Below, piece after piece: positions 31,743-41,765 of a DNA stretch of 64,000 nt. Every line of letters begins with the position of its first letter. Positions within the stretch are counted from its first letter, which is position 1. Source of the DNA: Protopterus annectens. Taxonomy: Eukaryota; Chordata; Ceratodontiformes; Protopteridae. The translations under genes were made by a program, and so were the position numbers. The DNA is taken from assembly GCF_019279795.1 (NCBI RefSeq), contig NC_056731.1, positions 862,575,571-862,639,570 on the forward strand, written 5' to 3'. The notes under the pieces were generated by a model. That model searched no databases and was not told the origin of the DNA. It saw only the letters and a list, made by a program, of their open reading frames with translations.

Positions 31743-33706
31743 TAGTTTTACATTTTTTTCTAGATCAGTTATAACATCACCGGATTGCTGAGTAAAAAGT
31801 ATGTTGTTATTTTCTGGGGTACCTAACAACTGACATCTAATGTCTTCACTGTATGTTTCACTTCTCAGTAAGCTATGCCTTCTCATATCTTTCACACTCT
31901 TACATCCACAGTCAAGAGCTAAGACAAATGTAACAAAGGACAAAGGCTCCAAATCACAGACACTTTTGAAATACTGGTACTGTTTACTTAGAAAGTTGAC
32001 AGAATAAGGGGAATTGAATGTCTATGCATTTCTTGAAGACAAATAACTCTTCCAATTATTATGACTGTCAGTATGTACTGATTGCATTCTACTACCTCTT
32101 CTCTCAAATCACCAGTTTTAAGAGAGACAAATGTTTGAGCCCAAATCCGGGATTTTCAAAAAGCATGTACCTTCTCGTAAATGGCCTTTGACACAAGAGA
32201 TGAAGACCTAAAAGTGGCATTCGCAACATTGTATGTAGGCTATAATGTGTGAGCCCAGATCTTGCCAGCTCTAGCATTAACATTTTCTATTTTATTTTGT
32301 CATCGCTATTAAGTGTTTTTTTTTTTGTTTTGTTTTGTTTTTGTACCATATCCTTCATCTCTCTCAAAACAGAAGTGCGGAAGCAACCACATATGCTAAA
32401 CAGTACAAAGTTTTTGATGTCATTGTATATAGTATATTACAACTGTCTGCCAACCTTGATTCTCTGTCAAAAGACAAGTAGCCAAACGTATGAACTTCCA
32501 GGAGTAAGAACAGTTGGAGAAAGAGAAATTGTGGCCTTGCTGTTATTACACATTCTGCTTTTCCTTAGAAGCCTTATTAAATCCTGTCAGTTCTCTTGTA
32601 TGCTGGGGGTTGACTATTTGGATTAAGAGTGTTTGTTTTCACTGCATCATTAAATGTGCTGAGGAGAGGAGGGACTGTTCACTTTGACTCTGGCATTCTG
32701 GGGTAGAACACTGATCCAAATGAACCTATTTCAGTCTAAGACTTGACAAATAAAAAGTGACAGTAGACAAGCAAGTTAACAAGAAGTATTACAAATACAA
32801 AGAAAATGCTGCATGAAAGATTGCAATGAATCAATAACAGTAATAATATCAAAGTACACAGCATGAGGATTAATAGGAAGGGAAGAGTACGGAGGGAAGA
32901 AGAAAAGGAAGAAGAAGAGAGTAAAATAGTGAAAGGGATAGAACATAAAGTGTAAAGGATAGCAAAAGTAAGGTAAGGGCACTCAGAAATGATCTATAAA
33001 CAATATCTGCAGTGTGGAGGAGATGTCATATATTAGTGATGGGAAACAATGTGAGGAAGACAAAGGTGCCTGACTGATGAAGGGAAGACATTGGGATTAG
33101 GTGATTCTTACCATTTTCATACAAGATTTTTGTGAGAATACTGATCATTAGATGCCAATTAAAAAAAAAACATATAGCTAATCCATCCATTTACAATTCC
33201 TTTCCCATTTTCACACATAGGGTCAGGGTGTCACTTCAACAGTGAAAATCATCTAGGACCAATATCCATTGCTGATCTCTGAAAATATAATATACTCCAG
33301 AGCAACAGAAGACTAGGAGAATGTGTCCTCGTGACCCAAGTCTATGAACTGCTATGACCCAATCTGGATCAAGTAAAAGTCCTACTCTTCAACACAGGAT
33401 AAAACAGATGGTTCGCTTTAATTTCATTTTCCCTTCTTGGACCTTCATCAGTGTTGCTGAAGACTTATGTCTATCAGTTTTGAATGCCAGCAATACAGTG
33501 TTTACCCCTGCTCTTGCATGCTGTTTCCTGCACAGTACTAAATACTTTTGGGTGAACAGCTTTTAGTTAAAGCCTGCAAGTGGTAAAAATAAGAGTGCTG
33601 GCAGATAGTTCAAATGTGGACAAAGCATCGTTTACTGTAGTGGTTTGGGCTTATTATTATAAATTCCTAATCTGCTCCTACTGTGCTTTGAAAATTATTT
33701 GTGACA
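31743..33706. other. Unassigned intronic stretch
   Basis: The flank of DIRS A continues without a recognised family. A + frame at 32249-32626 encodes a hydrophobic 125-residue peptide over T-rich DNA, and a minus frame lies at 31614-31952. Neither shows a domain. Oligo-T (about 32310-32340) and purine-rich stretches (32880-32950) are present. Confidence 0.35.
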
Positions 33707-33722
33707 AACACCCTCACCAAGA

Positions 33723-33959
33723 ATGATGCCACAATATGAAGACAAGATGATCAATTTCAACAATTGGCTTAAGTATTGGTGTCATTCAAAGGGGATCCAA
33801 TGCCTGTCAACCTGGGATGACATGCTCGACAAGCCACGATGCTTCGCTAGGGACGGCTTGCACCTGTCACCCCTGGGCTTTCGGATATTGGCAAAAGCTC
33901 TTGCTACCCCCATAGTGCCTTTTTTAGACAAGGCTCAAAAGACAAACCCACCTCCATAG
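33723..33959 (+). pseudogene. CR1 copy 2 ORF1, esterase C-terminal fragment
   Basis: The 78-codon frame starts at the truncation point. It contains NFNNWLKYWCHSKGIQ and RDGLHLSPLGFRILAKAL. The DGLH segment is the DxxH block that supplies the catalytic Asp and His of SGNH/GDSL esterases, a domain known in CR1 ORF1 proteins. The nucleophile region and zinc finger are missing. A stop at 33957-33959 ends it 29 bases before the ORF2 frame begins. Confidence 0.75.
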
Positions 33960-33988
33960 GTATCACAAGGGATAAGAAACTAAGAGTA

Positions 33989-36777
33989 ATGCTACTCAAT
34001 GCCAGAAGTCTAAACCTCAAGATGCACGCACTCGAAACTCTCCTTAGCATGGAGAACATCGATATCTGTGCAGTAACAGAAACCTGGTTCAAGGCTCCCG
34101 AGAGCACCCCAGCACTACCAGGTTATACCTCATACCAAGCTTTTCGGCCCCAAAACTTGGACCGAACCACAAAAGGATGGGGAGTATCAATATTCGTCAA
34201 AGATACCCACACCTCCAGGTTGGTGGCACAGCACGAAGCATCAGAGACTATCCATGTGCAACCAACAGTGGGTAAAACTGCCTTCCAGTTTATAGCCTGC
34301 TACAGACCACCCTCCCAAACCCAGGAACCCCACTCGGCCTTCCTGAGAACACTGGAAAATATGAAGGTCTCTCCAAACACCATTATATTGGGCGACTTCA
34401 ACTACCCAAACATAGACTGGGAGCATTACTCTAGCTCCAACACCCTAGCCCAAAGGTTCCTAGAATTTATAAACTTAAATGCTATGGAACAACTTGTTAC
34501 CACTCCCACAAGAGGGGAAAACATACTGGACCTCATCACCAACATGGGGACTCTATGCTCTAGACCATAAGTGTATCTCTCACTGGTAAGATCAGATCAT
34601 AAACTAATCTCACTGGATATTCACATCCCGACCCCAACCCCTGCCCAGAAAACCACAGTGAAAAACTTCTCTAAAGCAAATTTCACACTCCTCAAAACCG
34701 AGGTGGAATCCTTCAAAGCCCCCGGGCCTGTGGAAAATACGTCCCAGACCACAGATTCCTTTATAAACGCATTCTATGAACACCTTCAGGAATGCATGGA
34801 TCATGCAATCCCAAATAAAACCAAGACCCAATCCTCCAAAGGCAGACATCCTGTCTGGTGGACCCCAGCCATAAACAAACTGTACAATAGAAGGAGGAAG
34901 CTACTACATGATAGAGCAAAATACCAAAAAGGGAAGGCATCTCTGATCAGTGTTAGCAGAAAACTACGGGCACTCATAAAATCATCTAAGGCCAGCTTCG
35001 AGAGACAAATTGCACAGGACACTAAGGATAATCACAAGGCTTTCTTTAGTTCTGTTAGGAACCTGGGTGGGAATTCCCAGATATGCTTAGAATCAGTCCA
35101 AAATGACAAAAAATACACCGAACCCACAGACATTGCCAACATCCTAGCTGACAGGTTCAGCGCAAACTCCCCCCCCCACCAAAAGGGCAAATATCTATCC
35201 CAGAAGAGTGCTGCCCCCCTGACATCTCAGATGCCCAGGTAAGAGCCGCCCTCTCCAAAGGAAAAAACACAGCATCAATGGGACCAGATGGTGTCCCGGG
35301 CTGCGTCCTACATGAACTCCAAGAAGAGCTAAACCCAAACATAAAACTACTGTTCAATCTCAGCCTTACTACAGGCTATGTACCCAAAGAGTGGCGTACA
35401 GCAACAGTGGTCCCTCTCCACAAAGGTGGTGCCTCAACGAATCCTGGAAACTATTGCCCCATAAGCCTGACTAGCTTGGTCTGCAAAGCTATGGAAAGGA
35501 TCATCATGGACCTCATAAATAAAGATATTGGCGACCTACAGACACTGGATCCTACCCAGTTTGGCTTTGTTAAGGGCAGATCCTGCCTCTTAAACCTGGT
35601 CAATTTCTTTTGAAACAGTCATCAAGGCCATTGACGAGGGGAAGGTGGTCCACACAGCCTACCTGGACCTCACAAAAGCCTTCAATACAATACCCCACTC
35701 GGGCATTATAGATAAGCTCACCAGCTTAAATATAAATCCCTATGTCATTAGATGGGTTGCAAACTGGCTCAAGAACAGAACCCACATGGTTAGAATTGCT
35801 GGAGCCATGTCAGACTCCAAACCAGTTACAAGTGGCATCCCACAAGGCTCAGTCCTGGGACCTCTCTTGTTCGGTATATATTTCTCGGAGGTGCAGGCCA
35901 ACACGGAAGGACTGTGGCTGACCAAGTTTGCAGATGACTGCAAACTGGGCGCCATAATCGACTCTCCAGCCGACACAAGCATCCTCCAAAAGGGCCTCAT
36001 AGAAACAGACAACTGGTGCCAGAGCCATGGCCTCAAGCTAAACGCCAAAAAGTGTATAGTCATCCCCTTTGGCAAAAACAAAGTACCCACAAATTACCAC
36101 ATAGGTGGTAATCCATTAAGTACAGAAGAAGTAATTAGGGACCTGGGGACCCAAGTTGATAGCAATCTCTCATTTGACAACCACGTGGCCAAAGTGGTTA
36201 GAAAAACTTTTTATATAGCCCATCAAATCATGAAGGGATTCACATCTAGATCCGGGGAGGTCCTCGTGCCTCTTTACTCATCCCTCATCAGGCCCATAAT
36301 TAGTACAATGCCCCTTTTGGGATGTACCTTACCAGACACCTGCAGCAACTGGAAAGACCCCAAAAGTACCTCACCAAGAGGATCAAAGGGCTCAAACAGA
36401 TGCCATATGCTGCCCGGTTAAAGAAACTCCAGCTCTACTCAGTGGCATACCACCTGCTCAAAGGCGATCTGTGCCTGACGTATAAAGCCATGTCCAACCC
36501 GGAATTAATGGACATGCTGCACCTCAGAAAATCCAAATCCCATCGAGCTACACACTCAAGAGACTTGAACCTCAGCACTGAAATAAATAGGACATGCTGG
36601 AGGGACAGATTCATAACCCAGAGGCTCCCTTCACTCTGGAATAAAATCCCAGTCCAGGTTAGGCAGAGTCCCTCATTGACTCTCTTCAAGAGGAATCTTG
36701 ATGAGTGGATGGGAGATCGTTGGTTTACCCCGGGTATCATTTCTGTGTCACTGTTAGACAGAGGCACAGTATACTAA
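33989..36777 (+). pseudogene. CR1 copy 2 ORF2 (endonuclease-reverse transcriptase)
   Basis: The endonuclease (33989-34640) shows LLNARSLNLK, TETWFKAPE, ILGDFNYPNIDW and SLVRSDHKLISL, the APE-type catalytic blocks (Asn, Glu, Asp-Asn and Asp-His). The RT (about 35280-36250) shows GPDGVPG, DPTQFGFVKGRSCLLN, HTAYLDLTKAFNTI, SGIPQGSVLGPLLF and the active site FADD at 35927-35938. The C-terminal CR1 block (NRTCWRDRFITQRLPSLWN near 36590) ends in LDRGTVY at 36777. Lesions are a stop at 34568-34570, a frame change near 35240, one near 35613-35645 and one near 36320. The element would not be autonomous, but the RT core is intact. Confidence 0.85.
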
Positions 36778-36890
36778 CCTCGAAAAAGGGCATAGCAAAA
36801 TTAATTTAAAATGGGTGGCGAAAGCCAAACACACTCTGGCTAGGCTTATAAATGCCCTAGGGCAGATAGCCTAGTATGAACCTATGAACC

Positions 36891-37838
36891 TATAATGTTC
36901 CCACAAGTGCAATGAAAGCAATGAAGTAAACTTTAAAGTGTTTAGCAGCAATATCAGTGATTAAGCCTTAAGATACTCTTCTGACTAACTGTTGATCCAT
37001 CTTTGGGAGTTGTCAAAATGGAAAAAACCTACTGACAGCTTAACTGTCTCTGGGAACTGTATCCTTAACAATAATCTGATTAAAAGGTTGAGATGAACTT
37101 GCAGAGAACATCTGATTTTAACAGAGTGGGAATATGCTTATAGAGATTTTTAAAACCCTTTACTGTTCTTGCTTTCTTCTCTTTGTTTCTCTCTCTCTTT
37201 CTGCTCATCCTTTCTGAGTTTCTTGATGAACAAGAAAAAAATAATTCACTACACTAGTGGAGAATGTAGGTACTTAATACAGTTTTTCTTATAAACTGTA
37301 GACTTTGAAACTTTCCTGGCTTCCTGCATTCTATCTGAAGAACTTTTCCTTACCTGAAATTTAGGAGTGCAAATGTGGTATTACTTAATAAGCTGCTTAT
37401 TGATTATAAGAATGGGACCTGTTTTTGTTTTCTATCCCTAGTTAGCTGCCTTCTGTAAACTCAGTAAATTATCTGTATATTAAAACCTGTGTGCTTTTAC
37501 AAATATTTCTTCTAATAGAAAAGAAGCTGCTGAACACTTTTTGCTGCATAATGTGTTATCACAAAGTGGCCTTACAAGTGGAGAGTAGGGGTGGACTCAG
37601 GAAAATGTGTGATGTGATGCACTTTCTGGCTGCAAGGATCAGGTAGCTTGGAAAATTAAAAAAAAAAACTTTTATTTAGTGAGGACTTTTTATTTTACAT
37701 ATAACAAGTTTGTCATTTTGAAAAAAAAAACAGTCTGCCTGCAATAAGAAGATGCATACAAAAGCGGAATACTGAATGGTGTGAATTCGAGCTCCTAAAA
37801 ACATCCAAATATTATTTAAGCAACTGCCAGTGAGATGA
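36891..37838. other. Unassigned intronic stretch
   Basis: No coding feature was recognised. The 37030-37072 segment (CTGACAGCTTAACTGTCTCT and flanks) repeats 14775-14815. A-runs occur near 37660 and 37722. Confidence 0.35.
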
Positions 37839-38305
37839 ATGCAGACGATAAGACAGCAAGTGGGATTACTTCAACAAGGGATGTTATTTTTCAATAAAAT
37901 TAAATGGCAAGATGAAACTTCAGAGACACAACAGGCAGGCACAATGGTTAATAAGAGACAAGAAGAAAAGAAAAAAAAACTGGGTAGCAATCTTTTGCAT
38001 AAACAGCATTCAGAAAAGGTTTCCCATAACACTGAATTGATTGAATTAGCAGTACTTTCAGAGGAAGAAGATGATGGTGAGCCACAAGCAGTATGATGGT
38101 GGTGAGCCACAAGCAGTATGCACCGCACTGCTGATAGCACGCAAAATAAGCAAACAGAAAAATAAGACTTTTTTTTTTTTAGTAAAGTAAAAAGAACAGC
38201 AGATGAAAACAAAAATGGTAAGGATACTATGGAAAGTTTAATGCAAACACCAGATGTTGTTCAAACTTTGAACATGATTACCACAAGACTGTAAACAATA
38301 ATAAG
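37839..38305 (+). mobile_element. L1 element, 5' part (interrupted by DIRS B)
   Basis: This purine-rich + strand sequence is open at 37839-38096 (KRQEEKKKKLGS, NTELIELAVLSEEEDD). It then reaches ADENKNGKDTMESLMQ and VQTLNMITTRL before DIRS B starts. On the other side of DIRS B an L1 ORF1 coiled coil resumes at once. This piece is therefore best read as the L1 5' region and the start of ORF1. The assignment rests mainly on continuity across the insertion; the N-terminal part of L1 ORF1 is poorly conserved. Confidence 0.55.
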
Positions 38306-38339
38306 AAGTTACGTACTTACCATAACGTTCCATATTAGT

Positions 38340-38793
38340 TGTCTTCTTCTCGCCTTCTTTCTTGCTGGATGGGTTCTGAGCCGATCCTCGGCTCTGACTC
38401 GGCCAATACTAAAGCTCGAGAGCTAATTCCACCGGCTCGAAGCTCCCCTATATCCCACAATGCTAGGCGGTAACTACTCAGATCTCGTTTGATAGCTATA
38501 CCAAGCAACCCTAGTCTCCATAGAATGGAGTAGGGAAACCCACCTCAAAACAATCTGTGAAAAGGTATCGCAGACCTCAGAAAGGATAAAAGAGGTGGAA
38601 GAACGTGTGGGCATGAAGACTTCCAGAGGAAGAACACAAACTAAATTCCTGTCGGTCTGTCCAGGCTTGGGGGAAGGAGGATGGGACGCAAGAAAGAAGG
38701 CGAGAAGAAGACAACTAACATGGAACGTTATGGTAGGTACATAACTTCTTAATGTTAAGTTGTCAATCCCGCCTTCATTCTTGCTGGATGGGA
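38340..38793. repeat. DIRS B left terminal repeat and internal complementary region
   Basis: The left terminal repeat spans about 38340-38495 and pairs with 44385-44540. The internal complementary region at 38690-38793 reads back the outer left end (GGTAGGTACATAACTTCTTA) and continues with the complement of the right end (ATGTTAAGTTGTCAATCCCG). Confidence 0.85.
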
Positions 38794-38823
38794 CCGCGTC
38801 CCTAGCACCTTATCCCGGGTGGC

Positions 38824-41337
38824 CTATCGGAACAGACTCTTGAGAACAGTGGAACCAAAATTGGCACGGTTTCTGGAAACCATGTCCAATTTGTAATGTG
38901 AAATGAATGTATGAGGAGAAGCCCAGGTGGCTGCTGCACAAATGGAATCTATTGGCAGCCTATCCTGGAAAGCTACAGATGTAGCTAATGCCCTAGTTGA
39001 ATGAGCTCTAGGTCTTGAGGGTAGTTTTTGATGTCTGATCTCATAGATGAAGGTAATTGTAGAGGTGAGCCATCTACAGAGGGATACTTTCATAACTGGA
39101 AGGCCCAATTTCCCTTCCGCATATGACAGAAACAATTGATTAGATTTCCTGAATTGTTTAGTGCTGTCTAGGTAATATCTAAGTTGGCAATGAACATCCA
39201 AAAAATGTAGCTTTTGTTCCGACCTGTTTGAATAGTTAGGGAAAAAAACAGGGAGATCAATAATTTGGTTTAGGTTTGTTTGAGAGGCAACTTTAGGCAA
39301 AAAGGATGGATTAGTACAGAGGGATACCCTATCTTTGTGAAAAACTAAGTAAGGAGGACGACTGCACAGAGCATGGAGTTCAGATACCCTTCTCGCTGAA
39401 GTTATAGCTACCAGAAAAAGTGTCTTCCAAGAAAGCAACTTCAGAGAACATGAAGCCGGTTCAAGGGGAAGAATTAAGGATGCCAGAACCAAGTTCAAAT
39501 CCCATTGAGGCGGGGGTTCTTTGATTGGAGGTTTGAGAAGAAATACGCCCCTTAAAAAGGCTTTACAGAGTTTGTGAGCCATGATGCTAGACTCTGAAAC
39601 ACCAACATCAAAATTTGATATGGCAGCCAATTGAACTCTAATGGTAGATGCAGAAGATCCTAAATGAAAGAGTTCTGCTAGAAAGTCTAGAATAGACTGG
39701 ATAGGTGCAGCAAAGGGATCTATGTTTTTTGAAGTTGCCCAAAAAGAGAAGCGTTTCCATTTGCTACTATAAATCTTCCGGGTAGAAGATTTATGAGAGG
39801 CTATTAAGATATCTCGGACCGAGCGAGATATTGAGGGAAACCTGGCTAAGGTTGGAATCGGAGAAACCACGCTGTGAGGTTTAGAGAAGGCAGAGAATGG
39901 TGCAGCTGACCCGATTGGTGGGTTATCAGATCTGGTACTGGGTCCAGATGCCAAGGCTGCTCCAAAAGGTAACGATGAAGAAAGGGAAACCATATCTGTC
40001 GAGGCCAGTAAGGGGCAATGAGGATCATTGTCACTCTCAAGGCGATGACTTTCTGAATTAGTTGAGATATCAGAGGAAAGGGGGGAAAGGCATATAGAAG
40101 TCTCCGGGGCCAATCGTGGACTAGAGCGTCTCTGTTGGGATGGCCTGGTAACGGGAAGAGAGTGAAGAAGTCGTGACACTTGATGTTTTGGGGAGTAGCA
40201 AAAAGATCGCAGCAAGGCTGGCCCCATCTTAGGAATACTTCTTCTAGAACTGATTTCTTTAGAGACCACTCGTGAGGCATGAGAATTGCTCTGCTCAATT
40301 TGTCTGCAATAACGTTGGATTTCCCGGGAATGTGCATTGCTATCAGAAAACGCTGAGAAGAGATCGCCCATTGCCAAAGTCTGAGTGCCTCTCGACATAA
40401 AGGGTATGATCTGGTTCTGCCTTGTTTGTTGATGTACCACACTACGGACATGTTGTCTGTTTGAATTGCAATAGTCCCAGTGGGAAGAGAGTCGTGAAGG
40501 GCCTGCAACGCTAAAAGCACTGCTCTCATCTCTAAGACGTTTATGTGCAAGTGGCACTCGAAAGGTTGCCACGTGTCTTGGACTGTCTTGCCCTGATAAT
40601 GCCCCCCCCACCCGATCAGGGAGGCATCTGTTGTCAACGTGGCGACTAGGGGGGGGGGAGTGAAGGGTCTTCCTCGGAGAAGTTGAGGTGATGTGATCCA
40701 CCAAGACAGTTGATTCTTGCATGATTGAGTTATCAATATGGTATGGGACATCGGGAGCTGTTGAAAGGACCATTGAGTAAACAGCATCCATTGGAGAATC
40801 CTCATGTGAAAGCGAGCTAAGGGGAGAAGGGGAATAGCTGCTGCCATGAGTCCTAACACCTTCAAAACTAGTCTGGCTTTGACTTTGTTGCATTGTAAGA
40901 GAAGGGAAACTTGGTTCCGAATGTCTGACACTCTCTGCTCTGTGAGTCTGGCTGAAAGATTGAGTGTGTCTAAGGTGGCGCCTATAAAGGTAATAGATTG
41001 ACAAGGCGACAAGGCAGATTTTTTGAAATTTATCGAAATGCCTAGAGCTTGGCAAGATTGGATGGTGAAGTCCCTGGAAAGAAGAAGCTGATGTCTGGTG
41101 GTGGCGGTAAGGAGCCAGTAGTCTAAATATGGAAACACCTGGAATCCTTGACGTCTCAAGTGAGCCGCGACCACTGCCATGCATTTGGTAAACACACGGG
41201 GGGCTGTAGTGAGACCAAAGGGCAGGGCCCTGAACTGGTAGTGACTGGCTCCCAGCCTGAAGCGGAGATATCTCCTGGAGCATCTGTTCATCTTGATGTG
41301 GTAGTACGCGTCCTGAAGATCTATCGAGCACATCCAA
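38824..41337 (-). CDS. DIRS B tyrosine recombinase frame (catalytic residues present)
   Basis: The frame is open for 837 codons. The recombinase domain occupies about the last 340: KWKRFSFWATSKNIDPFAAP, VAITSARRVSELHAL (box-I Arg codon 39388-39390), AHSTRALATSVAF (HxxR) and HTFISHYKLDM (nucleophile Tyr). All expected catalytic positions that can be judged by eye are kept. The upstream ~500 codons overlap RT-RNase H in a different frame and encode Ser/His-rich sequence. A similar overlap is known for Dictyostelium DIRS-1. The start codon given is not ATG (TTG at 41337), so the real start is unknown. It could act in trans for other copies if expressed. Confidence 0.87.
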   Translation of the reverse strand: MDVLDRSSGRVLPHQDEQMLQEISPLQAGSQSLPVQGPALWSHYSPPCVYQMHGSGRGSLETSRIPGVSIFRLLAPYRHHQTSASSFQGLHHPILPSSRHFDKFQKICLVALSIYYLYRRHLRHTQSFSQTHRAESVRHSEPSFPSLTMQQSQSQTSFEGVRTHGSSYSPSPLSSLSHEDSPMDAVYSMVLSTAPDVPYHIDNSIMQESTVLVDHITSTSPRKTLHSPPPSRHVDNRCLPDRVGGALSGQDSPRHVATFRVPLAHKRLRDESSAFSVAGPSRLSSHWDYCNSNRQHVRSVVHQQTRQNQIIPFMSRGTQTLAMGDLFSAFSDSNAHSREIQRYCRQIEQSNSHASRVVSKEISSRRSIPKMGPALLRSFCYSPKHQVSRLLHSLPVTRPSQQRRSSPRLAPETSICLSPLSSDISTNSESHRLESDNDPHCPLLASTDMVSLSSSLPFGAALASGPSTRSDNPPIGSAAPFSAFSKPHSVVSPIPTLARFPSISRSVRDILIASHKSSTRKIYSSKWKRFSFWATSKNIDPFAAPIQSILDFLAELFHLGSSASTIRVQLAAISNFDVGVSESSIMAHKLCKAFLRGVFLLKPPIKEPPPQWDLNLVLASLILPLEPASCSLKLLSWKTLFLVAITSARRVSELHALCSRPPYLVFHKDRVSLCTNPSFLPKVASQTNLNQIIDLPVFFPNYSNRSEQKLHFLDVHCQLRYYLDSTKQFRKSNQLFLSYAEGKLGLPVMKVSLCRWLTSTITFIYEIRHQKLPSRPRAHSTRALATSVAFQDRLPIDSICAAATWASPHTFISHYKLDMVSRNRANFGSTVLKSLFR

Positions 41338-41765
41338 TTGTCCTGACCCAAAAAAGGTGGAATGGACTGTAGCGTGACCATCCGGAATTTAGTTTTCTTG
41401 ACATACTTGTTTAAGTAGCTGAGATCCAGTATGGGTCTCCAGTCCCCTGTTTTTTTTGGTACCACAAAGAATTTGGAGTAGATTCCGGATCCTTGCTGGT
41501 CTGCTGGGACTGATTGGATAGCTCTTTTTGATAGCAGCTTTGAAAATTCTAATGCTGCTTGTTCCCTTAGACCGGGTGGAACGTCTGGAAGGGATCTTTT
41601 GGGTTGGGATGGGATGTGAACAAAGGGAATTTTGTAACCCTCAGATATGATCGACTGTACCCATTTGTCTTGAGTAAGGGAAAGCCAGGCTTTGGGGTAC
41701 AGGGATAACCTTCCCCCGACTGCCTCCGAAGGTGGACAGCCGGGCAGCCCCTCAGGGATGCTGAA
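39846..41765 (-). CDS. DIRS B reverse transcriptase-RNase H (YLDY active site)
   Basis: The frame is open from at least 41765 (counterpart of PSEAVGGRLSLYPKAW) to the stop at 39846, about 640 codons. RT blocks include FVVPKKTGDWRPILDL, DLQDAYYHIKM, GASHYQFRALPFGLTTA and FPYLDYWLL. The last should be YLDD: the second Asp has become Tyr (TAC at 41118-41120), which should abolish polymerisation. RNase H shows TTDASLIGWGGHY, LEMRAVLLALQAL, IQTDNMSVVWYINKQ and HIPGKSNVIADKLSR. It overlaps gag upstream and the recombinase frame for most of its length. No stop interrupts it. Confidence 0.87.
   Translation of the reverse strand, partial: FSIPEGLPGCPPSEAVGGRLSLYPKAWLSLTQDKWVQSIISEGYKIPFVHIPSQPKRSLPDVPPGLREQAALEFSKLLSKRAIQSVPADQQGSGIYSKFFVVPKKTGDWRPILDLSYLNKYVKKTKFRMVTLQSIPPFLGQDNWMCSIDLQDAYYHIKMNRCSRRYLRFRLGASHYQFRALPFGLTTAPRVFTKCMAVVAAHLRRQGFQVFPYLDYWLLTATTRHQLLLSRDFTIQSCQALGISINFKKSALSPCQSITFIGATLDTLNLSARLTEQRVSDIRNQVSLLLQCNKVKARLVLKVLGLMAAAIPLLPLARFHMRILQWMLFTQWSFQQLPMSHTILITQSCKNQLSWWITSPQLLRGRPFTPPPLVATLTTDASLIGWGGHYQGKTVQDTWQPFECHLHINVLEMRAVLLALQALHDSLPTGTIAIQTDNMSVVWYINKQGRTRSYPLCREALRLWQWAISSQRFLIAMHIPGKSNVIADKLSRAILMPHEWSLKKSVLEEVFLRWGQPCCDLFATPQNIKCHDFFTLFPLPGHPNRDALVHDWPRRLLYAFPPFPLISQLIQKVIALRVTMILIAPYWPRQIWFPFLHRYLLEQPWHLDPVPDLITHQSGQLHHSLPSLNLTAWFLRFQP

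Larger units (their letters stand above)
33707..36890 (+). mobile_element. CR1 LINE copy 2 (5'-truncated)
   Basis: The copy starts inside ORF1 (counterpart of 53430 in copy 3) and runs to an ATGAACCT tail at about 36878-36890. It has the esterase C terminus, then complete endonuclease and RT with a few lesions. A long 5' truncation is typical of CR1. It lies antisense to the host gene and is near-identical over long stretches to copy 3, which has the opposite orientation 13.5-17.5 kb away. Confidence 0.9.

Noticed and set aside
32249-32626. A small membrane protein
   Set aside because: Hydrophobicity comes from a T-rich stretch; there is no conserved motif, splice context or codon bias.
33723-33959. 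A host GDSL lipase/esterase gene
   Set aside because: It is the truncated C terminus of CR1 ORF1; the same sequence with upstream zinc motif is found in CR1 copy 3.
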